From: Atherinomorus stipes | Taxonomy: Eukaryota; Chordata; Actinopteri; Atheriniformes; Atherinidae | Direction of reading: 5' to 3' | Length of the DNA: 64,000 nucleotides | NCBI GenBank assembly: GCA_023101725.1 | Contig: JALJCO010012596.1 | Coordinates: 124,001 to 188,000 of the forward strand | Shown: one piece after another, positions 1 to 11,078 of the stretch | Layout of the letters: each line of letters opens with the position of its first letter | Position numbering within the stretch: position 1 is the first letter of the stretch | Program-made: the position numbers and the translations under genes | The notes under the pieces: generated by a model | Databases searched by the model: none | What the model saw: only the letters and a program-made list of their open reading frames with translations | Told to the model about the DNA's origin: nothing

Positions 1-809
1 AATCTGGCAGTAAACAGAATTGACGCTTCTGGCAACCACACAAGCATCAGGCTTCTCTAAAGCCACCAAACAGATCAAATAAATGTTTTAAAAGCCAGGA
101 CTGAGAAAAACCAGCTTTCAGGACGTCACAGCTACTAAAAATGAGACGAAGAAGAAGTGTAAGTGTCCCAAAGCAGCCTGATGGTGGTCAGCAGCTTCAA
201 ACCTGCGTTTACTGCCGGCATTTTCACTCTTAAACTGAAGGAAGAGAACACAGTTATCATGAGAGGCAAGAACAGTCATATTTGTTTGTTTTAAACCTCA
301 ATTTCTCCGATAGAGCCAATTTATGTTGTTATTTGGGGACAATAATGACCATTAATAATGAGGTCATCATCACAAAGCACACAAAAAACAAACAAAAAAA
401 AGCGAGACAAACATTTGACATTATTTTTTATGATCATCATCTCCTTATCACAAGAAAATGATTTTTTTTTTTTAAAAACTACGATTACTCTCGGCTTCCG
501 TATTAAAAAAAAAAAAAAAAAAAACGCAGTTCCACTCCTTGTCCACACGATGGCGCTGTCTGACCGCTAAAGGATGAACGGAATCTTGTTTTTGCCATTA
601 AAAGTCACAAAGTGGCCAAAAAACAAGCAGAATCCCCCCCCCCCAAGAATAAGCCTCAGTTTGACTCACGAGACAACAAACTCCTTCCAGACATGAAATT
701 ATTCATGTCTCAACTTGGTTAAAGTTGAAAATAAAAATAAAAAATCGCTTAATCAAACTTATTCCCAACTAATTAAAAGTCTCAATCCAGTTTCTCACCG
801 TTAAGTCTG
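1..809. other. Non-coding, no gene recognised
   Basis: AT-rich sequence with homopolymer runs (T near 460-472, A near 506-524, C near 636-645). The short open frames here contain long K, F or T runs produced by the homopolymers and show no protein-like composition. No repeat family was recognised with confidence. Confidence 0.5.
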
Positions 810-1160
810 CTGGACTCGGTACCGGTCCGCTGGTACCGGATCACCCAGCAAAGACGAGCCAAGATTTAACCGAACCTGCGCTCGCGGCTGCTGAAACCTG
901 AAAACTGTCAATTTCACCCCAAACTTCGGTGACTCCAACTTTTCCGGAGGTTCGGATGTTTAAGCCGGTTCTGGACGGGTTCAGGGACCGCACGACTTCG
1001 GCATCCATCTTTCACGCTTCATCCACGAGCTGAAGGGTCAGGTCAGGTGTGGCGCGAGCCACTCAATTAAGGCGGAGGGATACGCGCGTGCGCACAGGTC
1101 ACACCGCGGTGAAATCAGGTTCGGGTTGGAGCGAGAGGAGGCTCGATTAGGGAGCATCAA
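810..1160. promoter_or_regulatory. CpG-rich block, possible promoter of a minus-strand gene
   Basis: This stretch carries an unusual density of CG dinucleotides (for example ACGCGCGTGCGCAC near 1082) in a window that is otherwise CpG-poor and AT-rich. On the minus strand an ATG at 1008 in a purine-rich context (AAAGATGG) opens a 55-codon frame that ends at a stop at 841; it starts MDAEVVRSLN. This would fit a CpG-island promoter with the first coding exon of a gene leaving the window to the left. The protein is not recognised and no continuation exon is visible, so the gene is inference. Confidence 0.3.
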
Positions 1161-1195
1161 CAAGTGACCAACTGTCTGTAAAACGTAAATACTGA

Positions 1196-1390
1196 TGAAT
1201 CAAACTTCCAGAGCATATGACGGGCCGATTCAATATAAAATCAGTTATGTCTGACTATCTTTAATTACATTCCAGATATCTAAAAAAGCATTTTGACCAG
1301 ACAAAACTACATTTTGATTATCCAGAATGAACATTTCAGATATCAGCATTTACATTCTGACTAGTAAGAATAATTATTAAAGATGTGGCG
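1196..1390. repeat. Degenerate AGATATC/TGACTAG repeat tract, left part
   Basis: Motifs AGATATC and TGACTAGT or TGACCAG recur every 20-40 bp between AT-rich spacers. The same motif mixture resumes at 2775 beyond a small gap and the THAP-derived element, so that element appears to have landed in or beside an older tract. Confidence 0.5.
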
Positions 1391-1525
1391 TGCAAGGACG
1401 GGAGGCGGAGGCGGAGTGTCAAACGACGGTGCCAACGGCAGTTGTTTTATTGGCATTTATACTTTGAATAACAGCGACAGCAGATCAGCCTCTCAACTCG
1501 TCTAGCTCATGGCACGACAACATGA

Positions 1526-2655
1526 ATAGGGGATTATCACGCTTACCGGAACTTCCCGGTGTTTGGACACTTCCTCTTCCGGGCCATGTTAACGACAGCC
1601 GTTCCTGCTCTGTTATACTGTTTAAATCGGATAAACTCCAAACATACTTAAGTTTTCATTCTAGACTGAAATGATACTAAGGAAGAAGTGGATCAAAGCG
1701 ATCGATTTGCCGCGGTGAAGGGCCGAACTTTATAATAAAACACACGTTTGTTTGTCGCCGGTGGGGCACAACACCGGCACTTCACAGCATGCTAGCATTA
1801 GCCAGCTAACGTTTACTGACGTGCTTAACATTGTGCGTCTTAAAACACACAAACATCTGAAAATCGGGTCTGTACCCCCCCGTTTCCAGTGGAACAACTG
1901 GGGACTGCCAAGAAAGGAGACGCTTTCAGATGCTTGTGTGTTTTCAGCCGCACAAAGTTAGGCACGTCATCAAGCTGGCTAATGCTAGCCTGCTAACACG
2001 ATTGTGCAGACTGCCGGCTACAAACAAACGTGTGTTGTTTTATTATAGAGTTCGGTCCTTCACCGCGGCGAATCGGTCGTTTTGATCCACTTCTTCCTCA
2101 GCATCACTTCAGTCTGGAATGAAAACTTGATATTGGCGTTTATCCGATTTACAAAGTTTAACAGAGTAGTAGCTGGCAGACTACTGTTAGCAGGTTAGCA
2201 TTAGCCAGCTCGATGACGTGCCTAACTTTGTGCGGCTGAAAACACACAAGCATCTGAAAGCGTCTCCTTTCTTGGCAGTCCCCAGTTGTTCCACTGGAAA
2301 CGGGGGGGTACAGACCCGATTTTCAGATGTTTGTGTGTTTTAAGACGCACAAAGTTAAGCACGTCGGTAAACGCTAGCTGGCTAATGCTAGCATGCCGGT
2401 GTTGTGCCCCACCGGCTACAAACAAACATGCTACGTTGTGTCATTATAAAGTTCGGCCCTTCACTCTGGAGAATCGCTTTGATCCACTTCCTCCTTAGTA
2501 TCACTTCAGTCTGGAATCCGTGAAAATTTCAGTAGGGTTGGCGTTTATTCACGTTATCTACGAAGTAAAGCAGGGACATTGAACTGGGCCGGAAGTGGGC
2601 CGTCTAACTGTTTCAAACCGGAAGTTCGGAACACGGAAGCGTGATAATCCCCTAT
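1526..2655. mobile_element. THAP-derived palindromic MITE, copy A (complete)
   Basis: Begins ATAGGGGATTATCACGCTT and ends with the inverted counterpart AAGCGTGATAATCCCCTAT, so the two ends form terminal inverted repeats with TA at the border. Inside are THAP-domain-like coding modules in alternating orientation. On the plus strand (about 1600-1905) the translation contains YLSFHSRLK and, after the zinc-finger part, HLKIGSVPPRFQWNNW, which resembles the region that follows the THAP zinc finger (an AVPxxFxW-type motif). On the minus strand (about 2290-2640) it contains FHGFQTEVILRRKWIKAI and SEGPNFI, then the same IGSVPPRFQWNNW. A third module lies in the middle on the minus strand. All frames are broken, so the copy is non-coding and non-autonomous. 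Confidence 0.8.
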
Positions 2656-2774
2656 CGTCATCCAGCAGGAGAAAAAAACCAACCACTGACAAAACTGTGT
2701 AACCGTCCCCCTGGAGACTGGGAACCTCAATTAGGTTCCGGGGGTGAATTATGTAAACCCACTACAGTAATTTC

Positions 2775-3475
2775 AAGGGTCATACATCCGTAATTAAAGA
2801 TATCTCATTTAAGAGAGATTATTGTGGACCTAAGTAAGGCTAAAGTGCTTTATAAACTTTCCACCAAAATGCTACGTAAATCTGTGACGTTTTGACTAGA
2901 CAGAATTACTAATTTATGACATCAGCCTAATTTTAACTAGTCTGAATTCCTTTCGAGATAGCTTTAATTAATTTGGAGATATCTTAAAGGGAATTTTGAC
3001 TAGTTTGAATTATACTTCCAGATATCTCTAATTTGGTTTTGCCTAGTCATTATTAGCTTTCAGGATATCTGGAATTTAATTTACACTTGTCAAAACTATA
3101 TATCTCCTATCTAAAAAATACATTTAAGATATCTTGAATGATGGTGTCATTCAAGATATCTTTAATAAGAATTACGACTTGCCAGAACACAAAGCAAGAT
3201 ATCTCGAATTTACTTTATGACCAGTCATAATTTAATTGTAGATATCTGAAATATGTGTTTGAGATAATCAGTAATTCATTCTTGATGTCTTGAATTGAAG
3301 CCTCCATTCAACTCAATGGTAAATCTGACGTCATTTCTACTAGTCAGAATGTAAATAGAGATATCTCAAATAGGCATTTTGTCAAGTCAAAATATGATTA
3401 GAGATATCTTAATTTTCTAATACGTATAGCCATAAATCATTTTCAGATATCTGGAATGTGAGTGTGGTGAAACTG
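2775..3475. repeat. Degenerate AGATATC-rich tract, right part
   Basis: At least twelve AGATATCT or close variants occur at irregular 30-60 bp spacing, alternating with TGACTAG and CTAGTCA. The half-motifs are present in both orientations, which suggests a decayed palindromic satellite or several collapsed MITEs rather than a simple tandem array. No coding potential was seen. Confidence 0.55.
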
Positions 3476-3746
3476 ATCTTATATTAAATCTGATCCATAC
3501 AATCTGCAAACCTACTTTTTACATGTGATGTGATTATTATCAAAAACAATGACTGAAAGTGGGTGTGTTGTGTTGCTTACACTTGTTCTAAATAGCACAG
3601 ATTACACAAAGTCACTAATGCGGAAGTTTACCGATCACAACCATAGCATGTGGCTAACGTGGTTCCTTTGTTATTGCAGGACAGACAAACAGTGAGGAGT
3701 GCCACTCCGACTACGTTCCTTCGATTTTTCCAAACAGGGAACTTTC

Positions 3747-4505
3747 TGGAAGGTGTAGGTCCCATTACATCTGGCGTAAAAGTAACACGGCATTTCAGAA
3801 AAGGAACATCATAGCAACAGTAAAACATGGTGGTGGTAGTGTGATGGTCTGGGGCTGTTTTGCTGCTTCAGGACCTGGAAGACTTGCTGTGGTAAATGGA
3901 ACCATGAATTCTGCTTCTACCAAAAAATCCTGAAGGAGAACGTCCGGCCATCTGTTGGTGACCTCAAGCTGAAGCGCACTTGGGTTCTGCAGCAGAACAA
4001 TGATCCAGAACACACCAGCAAGTCCACCTCTGAATGGCTTAAGAACAACAACATGAAGACTTTGGAGTGGCCTAGTCAAAGTCCCCACCTGAATCCCATT
4101 GAGATGCTGTGGCATGACCTTAAAAAGGCGGTTCATGCTGGAAAAGCCTCCAATGTGGCTGAATTACAACAATTCTGCAAAGATGAGTGGAACAAAATTC
4201 CTCCACAGCGCTGTAGAAGACTCACTGCCAGTTATCACAAACGCTTGATGCAGTTGTTGCTGCTAAGGTGGAACAACCAGTTATTAGGTTTAGGGGAAGA
4301 TCACTTTTTCACGCAGGGACATGGAGGTTTGGATTTTTTCTCCCTTAAAAATAAAAATCTTCATTTAAAAACTGCATTTTCTGTTTACTTGTGTTATCTT
4401 TGTGTCACATTTAAATTTGTTTGATGATTTGAAACATTTAAGTGTGACTAACATGTAAAAAAGTAAGAAATTAGGAAGGAGGCAAAAACTTTTTCACACA
4501 ACTTT
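3747..4505 (+). mobile_element. Tc1-like DNA transposon, 5'-truncated, inactive
   Basis: The plus-strand translation gives the C-terminal half of a Tc1/mariner transposase in two or three frames: a GLFCCFRTWKTCC-like segment from frame-shifted sequence, QQNNDPEHTSKSTSEWL, then WPSQSPHLNPIEMLWHDLKK, which contains the last catalytic Glu of the DDE triad, ending near 4250. The second catalytic Asp, which normally sits in a QDND motif, is Asn here (QQNNDPEH). The 3' untranslated end and terminal region run to about 4505. The helix-turn-helix N-terminal part and 5' terminal repeat are absent. An isolated 3' end of the same family is found at 48806-48910. Confidence 0.85.
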
Positions 4506-4607
4506 TTCACTTTTTCTAAGCAGAAGTAGCTGTAGAAGAATTAGAAGGAGGGAGGGAAACAATGTTATGTTGTGAAACAAACTTGTTGTGGCTTATTTAG
4601 CAACCTG

Positions 4608-5283
4608 TTAAAATACGTGACATGAGAACGAACAGTTTTACTGATATACGTGTCCCCGACACGTAACTGCTTCAAATTACGTGTCGTTGACACGTAAAAC
4701 TGCAATGTAAAATCAACAAGTCCTCTAAACAAAATCACACCCATATTCGGTCGTTTGTGCACAAATACAGACAATATTACGTTTTTAATACCCACTTAGT
4801 TTATAAATGTGATCCACAGTTCTCATTTTGACACAGCCTGAATCCTTTTAGGTTTTCTGGCTGCATGTTGCCTGGAGAAACCTGGAATCCATCTCTCCAA
4901 CTTCTGCATGACGGACACCTGCTCTGTGTCCTCGTCTGTTTCTCAAGAGCTGCTGCAACTTTGCTCGTTACGTCTGCAAAGCTGAATAACAGCGCATGAA
5001 GTAATTCAGAGGACGTTGTGGATAAACGCCTCTAACAGCTGCATGACAGCAGCTTATTTCTGTGCACAAACGACCTAATATGGGTGGGATTATTTTAGAG
5101 GACTTGTTGATTTTACATTGCACAGTTTTACGTGTCAGTAGCACGTAATTTAAAGCAGAAAAATTTGTGTCTGGGGACACGGAAAGCTTCCCGGTGACTT
5201 AACATCGTGCAGCTTTACGTGTCAGTTACGTGTCGGGGACACGCGTATGAGTAAAACTGTTCGTGCTCGTGTCACGTATTTTT
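4608..5283. mobile_element. Palindromic MITE with ACGTGTC-rich arms
   Basis: The left end AAATACGTGACATGAGAACG is mirrored at the right end by the inverted CTCGTGTCACGTATTT, and the inversion continues inward through AACAGTTTTACT and CGTGTCCCCGACACGTAAC. The arms run about 190 bp each and a second inner inverted pair (GACTTGTTGATTTTACATTG) is also visible. There is no open frame of interest. The superfamily is not assigned because no target duplication was resolved. Confidence 0.65.
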
Positions 5284-5827
5284 GTGAGATCAGGTTGGTT
5301 CGATGTAAACCCAACTCAGAAGTCAGTAACTGATGGTCTGGAGGACTTTCTCCTCTTTCATAAACCAGCATCATCTTCCACATGAGGACCTGATCAGACC
5401 CTGGTCCAGCCAGGTGGGGTGGGACGGACAGAGCTTCTGTGGGACAAACATGGAGGTAGTTTCTGGTAAGAGTGACCCGTCTCGTCCCGTCCTGCTGGTT
5501 CCATCTCTGGTCCGGAGTTTGTTGGTGGTCCTCTTGGTCTGTTCTTCAGAGTTCAGGTGGGTGGACATGTGGACCCCCGCAGGGACGTTGGCTCCAGTCG
5601 GGTTTTATGACCAGACTCATCTGACCTCATATGAAGTATGTTTGCAACCTTATCTGGACAAAGATGGCATCATCACTGCCGTCTAAACCGTCTCATCGCA
5701 ACATCCTTACCAAATTTGGACGTCCTCATCAGTCTGGTGGAGGTGTGGTCCAGCAGAGTCCTATAAAACTGCTGCTCAGGATGTCCTGGTCCTCCTTGCC
5801 TACAGGCAACGAGTCAACCTGCTCACC
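5284..5827. other. Non-coding spacer before the minisatellite
   Basis: Unique-looking sequence with short open frames in several directions and no recognisable domain. Some short repeats of CAGACC/GTCTGG character precede the tandem array. Confidence 0.4.
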
Positions 5828-6974
5828 CCGTCTCTGCACCGTCTCCAGACCTCTGCACCGTCTCCAGACGTCTCTGCACCGTCTCCAGACCTCTGTACCG
5901 TCTCCAGACGTCTCTGCACCGTCTCTGCACCGTCTCCAGACGTCTCTGCACCGTCTCCAGACGTCTCTGCACCGTCTCCAGACCTCTGCACCGTCTCCAG
6001 ACGTCTCTGCACCGTCTCTGCACCGTCTCTGCACCGTCTCCAGACGTCTCTGCACCGTCTCCAGACGTCTCTGCACCGTCTCCAGACCTTTGCACCGTCT
6101 CCAGACGTCTCTGCACCGTCTCCAGACCTCTGCACCGTCTCCAAACGTCTCTGCACCGTCTCCAGACCTCTGCACCGTCTCCAGACGTCTCTGCACCGTC
6201 TCTGCACCGTCTCCAGACGTCTCTGCACCGTCTCCAGACCTCTGCACCGTCTCCAGACGTCTCTGCACCGTCTCCAGACCTCTGCACCGTCTCCAGACGT
6301 CTCTGCACCGTCTCCAGACCTCTGCACCGTCTCCAGACCTCTGCACCGTCTCCAGACGTCTCTGCACCATCTCCAGACCTCTCTGCACCGTCTCCAGACG
6401 TCTCTGCACCGTCTCCAGACCTCTGCACCGTCTCCAGACGTCTCTGCACCGTCTCCTGACGTCTCTGCACCGTCTCCTGACGTCTCTGCACCTTCTCCAG
6501 ACCTCTGCACCGTCTCCAGACCTCTGCACCGTCTCCAGACGTCTCTGCACCGTCTCCAGACGTCTCTGCACCGTCTCCAGACCTCTGCACCGTCTCCAGA
6601 CGTCTCTGCACCGTCTCCAGACGTCTCTGCACCGTCTCCAGACCTCTGCACCGTCTCCAGACGTCTCTGCACCGTCTCCAGACCTCTGCACCGTCTCCAG
6701 ACGTCTCTGCACCGTCTCCAGACGTCTCTGCACTGTCTCCAGACCTCTGCACCGTCTCCAGACGTTTCTGCACCGTCTCCTGACGTCTCTGCACTGTCTC
6801 CAGACCTCTGCACCGTCTCCAGACCTCTGCACCGTCTCCAGACGTCTCTGCACCATCTCCAGAAGTCTCTGCACCGTCTCCAGACCTCTGCACCGTCTCC
6901 AGACCTCTGCACCGTCTCCAGACGTCTCTGCACCATCTCCAGACGTCTCGCACCGTCTCCAGACGTCTCTGCAG
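5828..6974. repeat. Minisatellite of 19/21-bp units, about 1.1 kb
   Basis: Tandem units CTCTGCACCGTCTCCAGAC (19 bp) and a form extended by GT at the front (21 bp) alternate irregularly, with scattered substitutions. Because neither the consensus nor its complement contains a stop in any frame, long open frames appear on the plus strand and in all three minus-strand frames; they are by-products of the repeat and not genes. Confidence 0.95.
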
Positions 6975-7074
6975 GTCTGTGTCCTCATCTTGCTGTCACC
7001 GTTTCATCCCCTCACCACAGAGACCAGGTCCTTACTGATTCAGGTTTAGGGTAAGGTCGTCATTAGGTCGTCAT

Positions 7075-7400
7075 TTACTGTTGATAATGTATTAGAGTGT
7101 ATATCAATAGAAACTCATAATGACAAAAATAAAAATGTACTGGTTAGTTGTACATGTAGAACTCCAGGGTCCAGTACTGAATTATTTAATGACTGGATTG
7201 AGAAAATGTTTACAGTAAAAGGCCGTAAAACATTTTTTCTATGTGGAGACTTCAACATTGATTTGCTCAGTTCAGATAACCACAAATTGACAAATGATTT
7301 TATCAGTGCGGTGTATTGTATGAATTTGTACCCAGCCATTACCAGACCGACCAGAATAACTTCTTACAGTGCTACCCTTATTGATAATATTCTTACCAAT
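7075..7400 (+). mobile_element. Non-LTR retrotransposon endonuclease fragment
   Basis: The plus-strand frame reads FFLCGDFNIDLLSSDN, followed by YPAITRPTRITSYSATLIDN. These are the GDFN and (S/A)xxLIDNI signatures of the apurinic-like endonuclease domain of LINEs. Only this domain is present; no reverse transcriptase follows. It is a dead 5'-internal fragment, truncated on the right close to the start of the MITE at 7451. Confidence 0.8.
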
Positions 7401-7450
7401 GACGCTGACGGTGAAGGAGCGAACCCTCAGAAACAGCTCAACCTTCTTAA

Positions 7451-7825
7451 AGGGACTAGAGGCACGATTAAGGAACGAAACTCGCGACTGGCGCTTCAGG
7501 TACCTGCAGCCACGAGCCGAGCCGTCACGCGAGCACAAACTGAAGAAGAATCCATAACTATCGCTTACAATGTTTGAATTTACCGCGACCGGCTTCTTCC
7601 TGTATCAAAACTGCGGATGTAGCGTCATTTGACGTCACGTCCGCAGGGCAGCGCGGGAAATTCAGACACCGAATTGCAGCTTTATGCAGCACACAGCCTG
7701 TTCAAGGCAACGGAGAGAAACGTGGGTGGAAACGTTCTTTTTGGTATTTAGCACTTCATCACCCATACGTGTAAGAAAAAATGGACATGCATGTTTGTTT
7801 TTTTTCATTTCTGCCTCTGGTCCCT
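7451..7825. mobile_element. TTAA-flanked MITE
   Basis: The element starts AGGGACTAGAGGCA and ends with the near-inverse TGCCTCTGGTCCCT, and is bordered by TTAA at 7447-7450 and 7826-7829. The TTAA duplication is characteristic of piggyBac-type insertion. It carries CpG-rich internal sequence and no transposase. A related half-element in the other orientation lies at about 20660-20948. Confidence 0.7.
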
Positions 7826-7829
7826 TTAA

Positions 7830-8645
7830 TACACTTCTGCAGTTTGGTTTGGGAGGATTTTCCTCCAAAAACTGGATTCGATTTTTGGATATCGTTTTAC
7901 AAAAATCCAGCTATTCGCCCTCATCAGTTCAGGCTATCTGGGCTCGTAAATGTTGTTACTAGTTGTTGTTACATAGTGCAGTTAAAATAATGTTGAATGT
8001 CGGGAAAAACGGTGGCGTTCATTTGGCGGCAGGTGTTTTTGTGCAGACGTGTGATGTCGGCTGGTCTCCACCTCCTGTCATTAAATGCCGGTACGGCTGG
8101 AGAGACGTGTCACAGTCATGTCCCGTCACAGACATCATCCGCCTCTGCGGCATCGGACAGTTTCTGCACCGCGCTGCTCCTCAGGCGGCGATTAGATGAA
8201 CTCGGTGCCGTTTCAACAGAACATCGGCTTTGCAAATGTGAAGTAACATGCCCGACCACTCATCCAGCCTGGATGATCCAGGTTCTGTGGTCTTCTGGAA
8301 CTACGTGTGGGTTACAGCCTGTTTTACACCGGGCTTGGAACGCAGCTCAGCCAATCACATTTAAGAAAGAGAAACACCCGTTTTATAATACAAAGCGCCG
8401 TAGTTCTCAGAAAAAGCTGTAAATATTATTTTATTGACATCTGCATCAGCAGCTGCTTCATGTGTCTGCAGCTGAAACTTTTTCTCCTTCAGTAAAACAG
8501 AAATGTCATAGTATTTCTGAGCAGCTGTTATTTTATAGTTCAGTGGTTCAAACTTTTTATAGTGTGTACCGAATGAGAAAACATTGAGTTCTCCAAGTAC
8601 CATCGCGAACCAACCTGAACCAGAAAATAACTCAACTCAACTTCA
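7830..8645. other. Intergenic, nothing recognised
   Basis: Several overlapping short open frames in different directions are present, with no conserved motif and no flanking repeat structure that I can identify. Confidence 0.4.
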
Positions 8646-9426
8646 CAGGGAGTGCAGAATTATTAGGCAAATGAGTTTTTTGACCACATCATCCTCTTTA
8701 TGCATGTTGTCTTACTCCAAGCTGTATAGGCCGAAAGCCTACTACCAATTAAGCATATCAGGTGATGTGCATCTCTGTAATGAGAAGGGGGGTGGTCTAA
8801 TGACATCAATATCAGGTGTATTAGGCAAACAGAATTATTAGGCAACTTAATAAACAAATATATACCCATTTCAATTATTTATTTTCACCATGGAAACCAA
8901 TATAACAGCTCAACATTCACAAATATTCATTTCTGACATTCAAAAACCAAACAAAAACAAATCAGTGAGCAATATAGCCACCTTTCTTTGCAAGGACACT
9001 GAAAAGCTGCCATCCATGGATCCTGTCAGTGTTTTGATCTGTTCACCATCAACATTGCGAGCAGCAGCAACCACAGCCTCCCAGACACTGTTCAGAGAGG
9101 TGGACTGTTTTCCCTCCTTGTAGATCTCACATTTGATGAGGGACCACAGGTTCTCTATGGGGTTCAGATCAGGTGAACAAGGAGGCCATGTCATTAGTTT
9201 TTCTTCTTTTAGACCCTTTCTTGCAGCCACGCTGTGGAGTACTTGGATGCGTGTGATGGAGCATTGTCCTGCATGAAAATCAGGTTTTTCTTGAAGGATG
9301 CGGACTTCTTCCTGTACCACTGCTTGGAGAAGGTGTCTTCCAGAAACTGGCAGTAGGACTGGGAGTTGAGCTTGACTCCATCCTCAACCCGAAAAGGCCC
9401 CACAAGCTCATCTTTGATGATAGCAG

Positions 9427-9713
9427 CCCATACCAGTACCCCACCTCCACCTTGCTGGCGTCTGAGTGGGACTGGAGCTCTCTGGCCTTTACCGATCCAG
9501 CCACGGGCCCATCCATCTGGCCCATACCAGTACCCCACCTCCACCCTGCTGGCGTCTGAGTGGGACTGGAGCTCTCTGGCCTTTACCGATCCAGCCACGG
9601 GCCCATCCATCTGGCCCATACCAGTACCCCACCTCCACCTTGCTGGCGTCTGAGTGGGACTGGAGCTCTCTGGCCTTTACCGATCCAGCCACGGGCCCAT
9701 CCATCTGGCCCAT
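9427..9713. repeat. 94-bp tandem triplication inside the Tc1 transposase
   Basis: The segment starting CCCATACCAGTACCCCACCT recurs at 9427, 9521 and 9615, an exact period of 94 bp, with only single-base differences (CACCTTG or CACCCTG). As 94 leaves one base over a codon multiple, each copy shifts the transposase frame. Confidence 0.9.
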
Positions 9714-10160
9714 CCAGACTCACTCTCATTTCATCAGTCCATAAAACCTTAGAAAAATCAGTCTGAGATATTTCTTGGCCCAGTCTTGATGTTTCAGCTT
9801 GTGTGTCTTGTTCAGTGGTGGTGGTTTTTCAGCCTTTCTTACCTTGGCCATGTCTCTGAGTGTTGCACACCTTGTGCTTTTGGGCACTCCAGTGATGTTG
9901 CAGCTCTGAAATATGGGCAGTTATTTTGCGCCTTGGTTTTTCCACGTTTCTTGTGACCCTGTTGACTATTTTGAATGAAACGCTTGATTGTTGGATGATC
10001 ACGCTTCAGAAGCTTGGACATTTTAAGAGTGCTGCATCCCTCTGCAAGATATCTCAGTATTTTTGACTTTTCTGAGCCTGTCAAGTCCCTCTTCTGACCC
10101 ATTTTGCCAAAGGAAAGGAAGTTGCCTAATAATTCTGTTTGTCTAATACACCTGATATAG

Positions 10161-10291
10161 CCCTGTGACAGACTGGCGACCTGTCCAGGATGTACCCTGC
10201 CTCTCGCCTGATAATAGCTGGGATAGGCTCCAGCAACCCCCCCGACCCTGAACTGGATAAGCGGTACAGAAAATGACTGACTGACTGACTG
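10161..10291 (+). mobile_element. SINE/LINE 3'-tail insertion with 11-bp target duplication
   Basis: A 131-bp piece containing GACTGGCGACCTGTCCAGG and CTGGATAAGCGGTACAGAAA and ending in a CTGA tandem tail is bracketed by ACCTGATATAG at 10150-10160 and 10292-10302. The same 3' module is found at 33766-33897, 45195 onwards and 47035-47335. The tail plus duplication shows retroposition. Confidence 0.85.
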
Positions 10292-10470
10292 ACCTGATAT
10301 AGGGTGTTGATGTCATTAGACCACACCCCTTCTCATTACAGAGATGCACATCGGCTGATATGCTTAATTGGTAGTAGGCTTTCGGCCTATATAGCTTGCA
10401 GTAAGACAACATGCATAAAGAGGGTGATGTGGTCAAAATACTCATTTGCCTAATAATTCTGCACTCCCTG

Positions 10471-11062
10471 TATTGTCAAATGTGCTACATGGATAACATA
10501 CACAAACACAGATGAAATCTGTGAGTCCTCTCAAACCCACGGTGCATAACAAAATATAATAAACTATAAGATAAAAGTATGACATATAAAATATAGGAAT
10601 CTGCTTGGATAACCAGAAATCTAAGCACGAAACTGAGTTGAAAAACTAAAGAAGACTACAAATGTACAGATGGGAAATGTAATGGTACAGTTTGACTATG
10701 TAACATAGTTTGTTTTTTTTGTTTTTTTCACAGGTTACATGTCTCGTGTACTGCTGTCTGGGCAGAGGGACAGTTAAAGCATATATGACAGATACTTTCC
10801 TAAAAAGTTATAGACTGCAGCTTTAATAAATGGTTATTTTAAATTTATTGTACACTTGTCTCAAAATGTAAGATACTGAAGTTTGGTTGAGGAGATGGGA
10901 TGGCTCGGGGTGGGTGCTGGAAAATTTCCCTCATTTTAAAACCCAAAGCTTGACAGGCATTAATTAGACAGCCCACATTTGTGGGGGGGTGTTGGCAAAG
11001 ACCGGGGGCAGCACGAGACCAGTTCAGACCAGTGATACCCATGCTGGTCTTCCTCCTGTTGC
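10471..11062. other. Upstream region of the lipid-binding gene, no gene
   Basis: AT-rich non-coding sequence with a poly-T run near 10712. No TATA box or other promoter element stands out. A CCTCCTGTTGCAG acceptor-like sequence ending at 11063 suggests that the first coding exon is preceded by an untranslated exon not identified here. Confidence 0.4.
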
Positions 11063-11078
11063 AGGTCCTGGTCTCAGG

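Larger units (their letters stand above)
8646..10470 (-). mobile_element. Tc1-like transposon with full terminal repeats, broken transposase
   Basis: Both ends carry the inverted pair CAGGGAGTGCAGAATTATTA, and the terminal inversion extends about 190 bp inward. The minus strand encodes a Tc1-type transposase: an N-terminal helix-turn-helix part (MGQKRDLTGSEKSKILRYLA, 10102 downward), then the DDE core with NLIFMQDNAPSHAS and PPCSPDLNPIENLWSLIK, ending near 8940. It is inactivated by an internal triplication of 94 bp (not a multiple of three) at 9427-9713 and further frame breaks. The right terminal repeat is split by a retroposon at 10161-10291. Confidence 0.9.

Noticed and set aside
1752..1961. 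Recurrent 66-70 residue frames (SQHASISQLAF..., also at 2222, 12407, 23386, 23856, 25391, 27020, 45937, 46407)
   Set aside because: They are internal pieces of the THAP-derived MITE copies, out of frame with the zinc finger, and not separate genes.
5631..7049. 472-codon plus-strand frame and 376-419-codon minus-strand frames
   Set aside because: They are generated by the stop-free 19/21-bp minisatellite; the peptide is a rotating repeat and no flanking exon or domain supports a gene.
9366..9766. Plus-strand frames with GLELSGLYRSSHGP repeats
   Set aside because: Antisense translation of the 94-bp triplication inside the Tc1 transposase.
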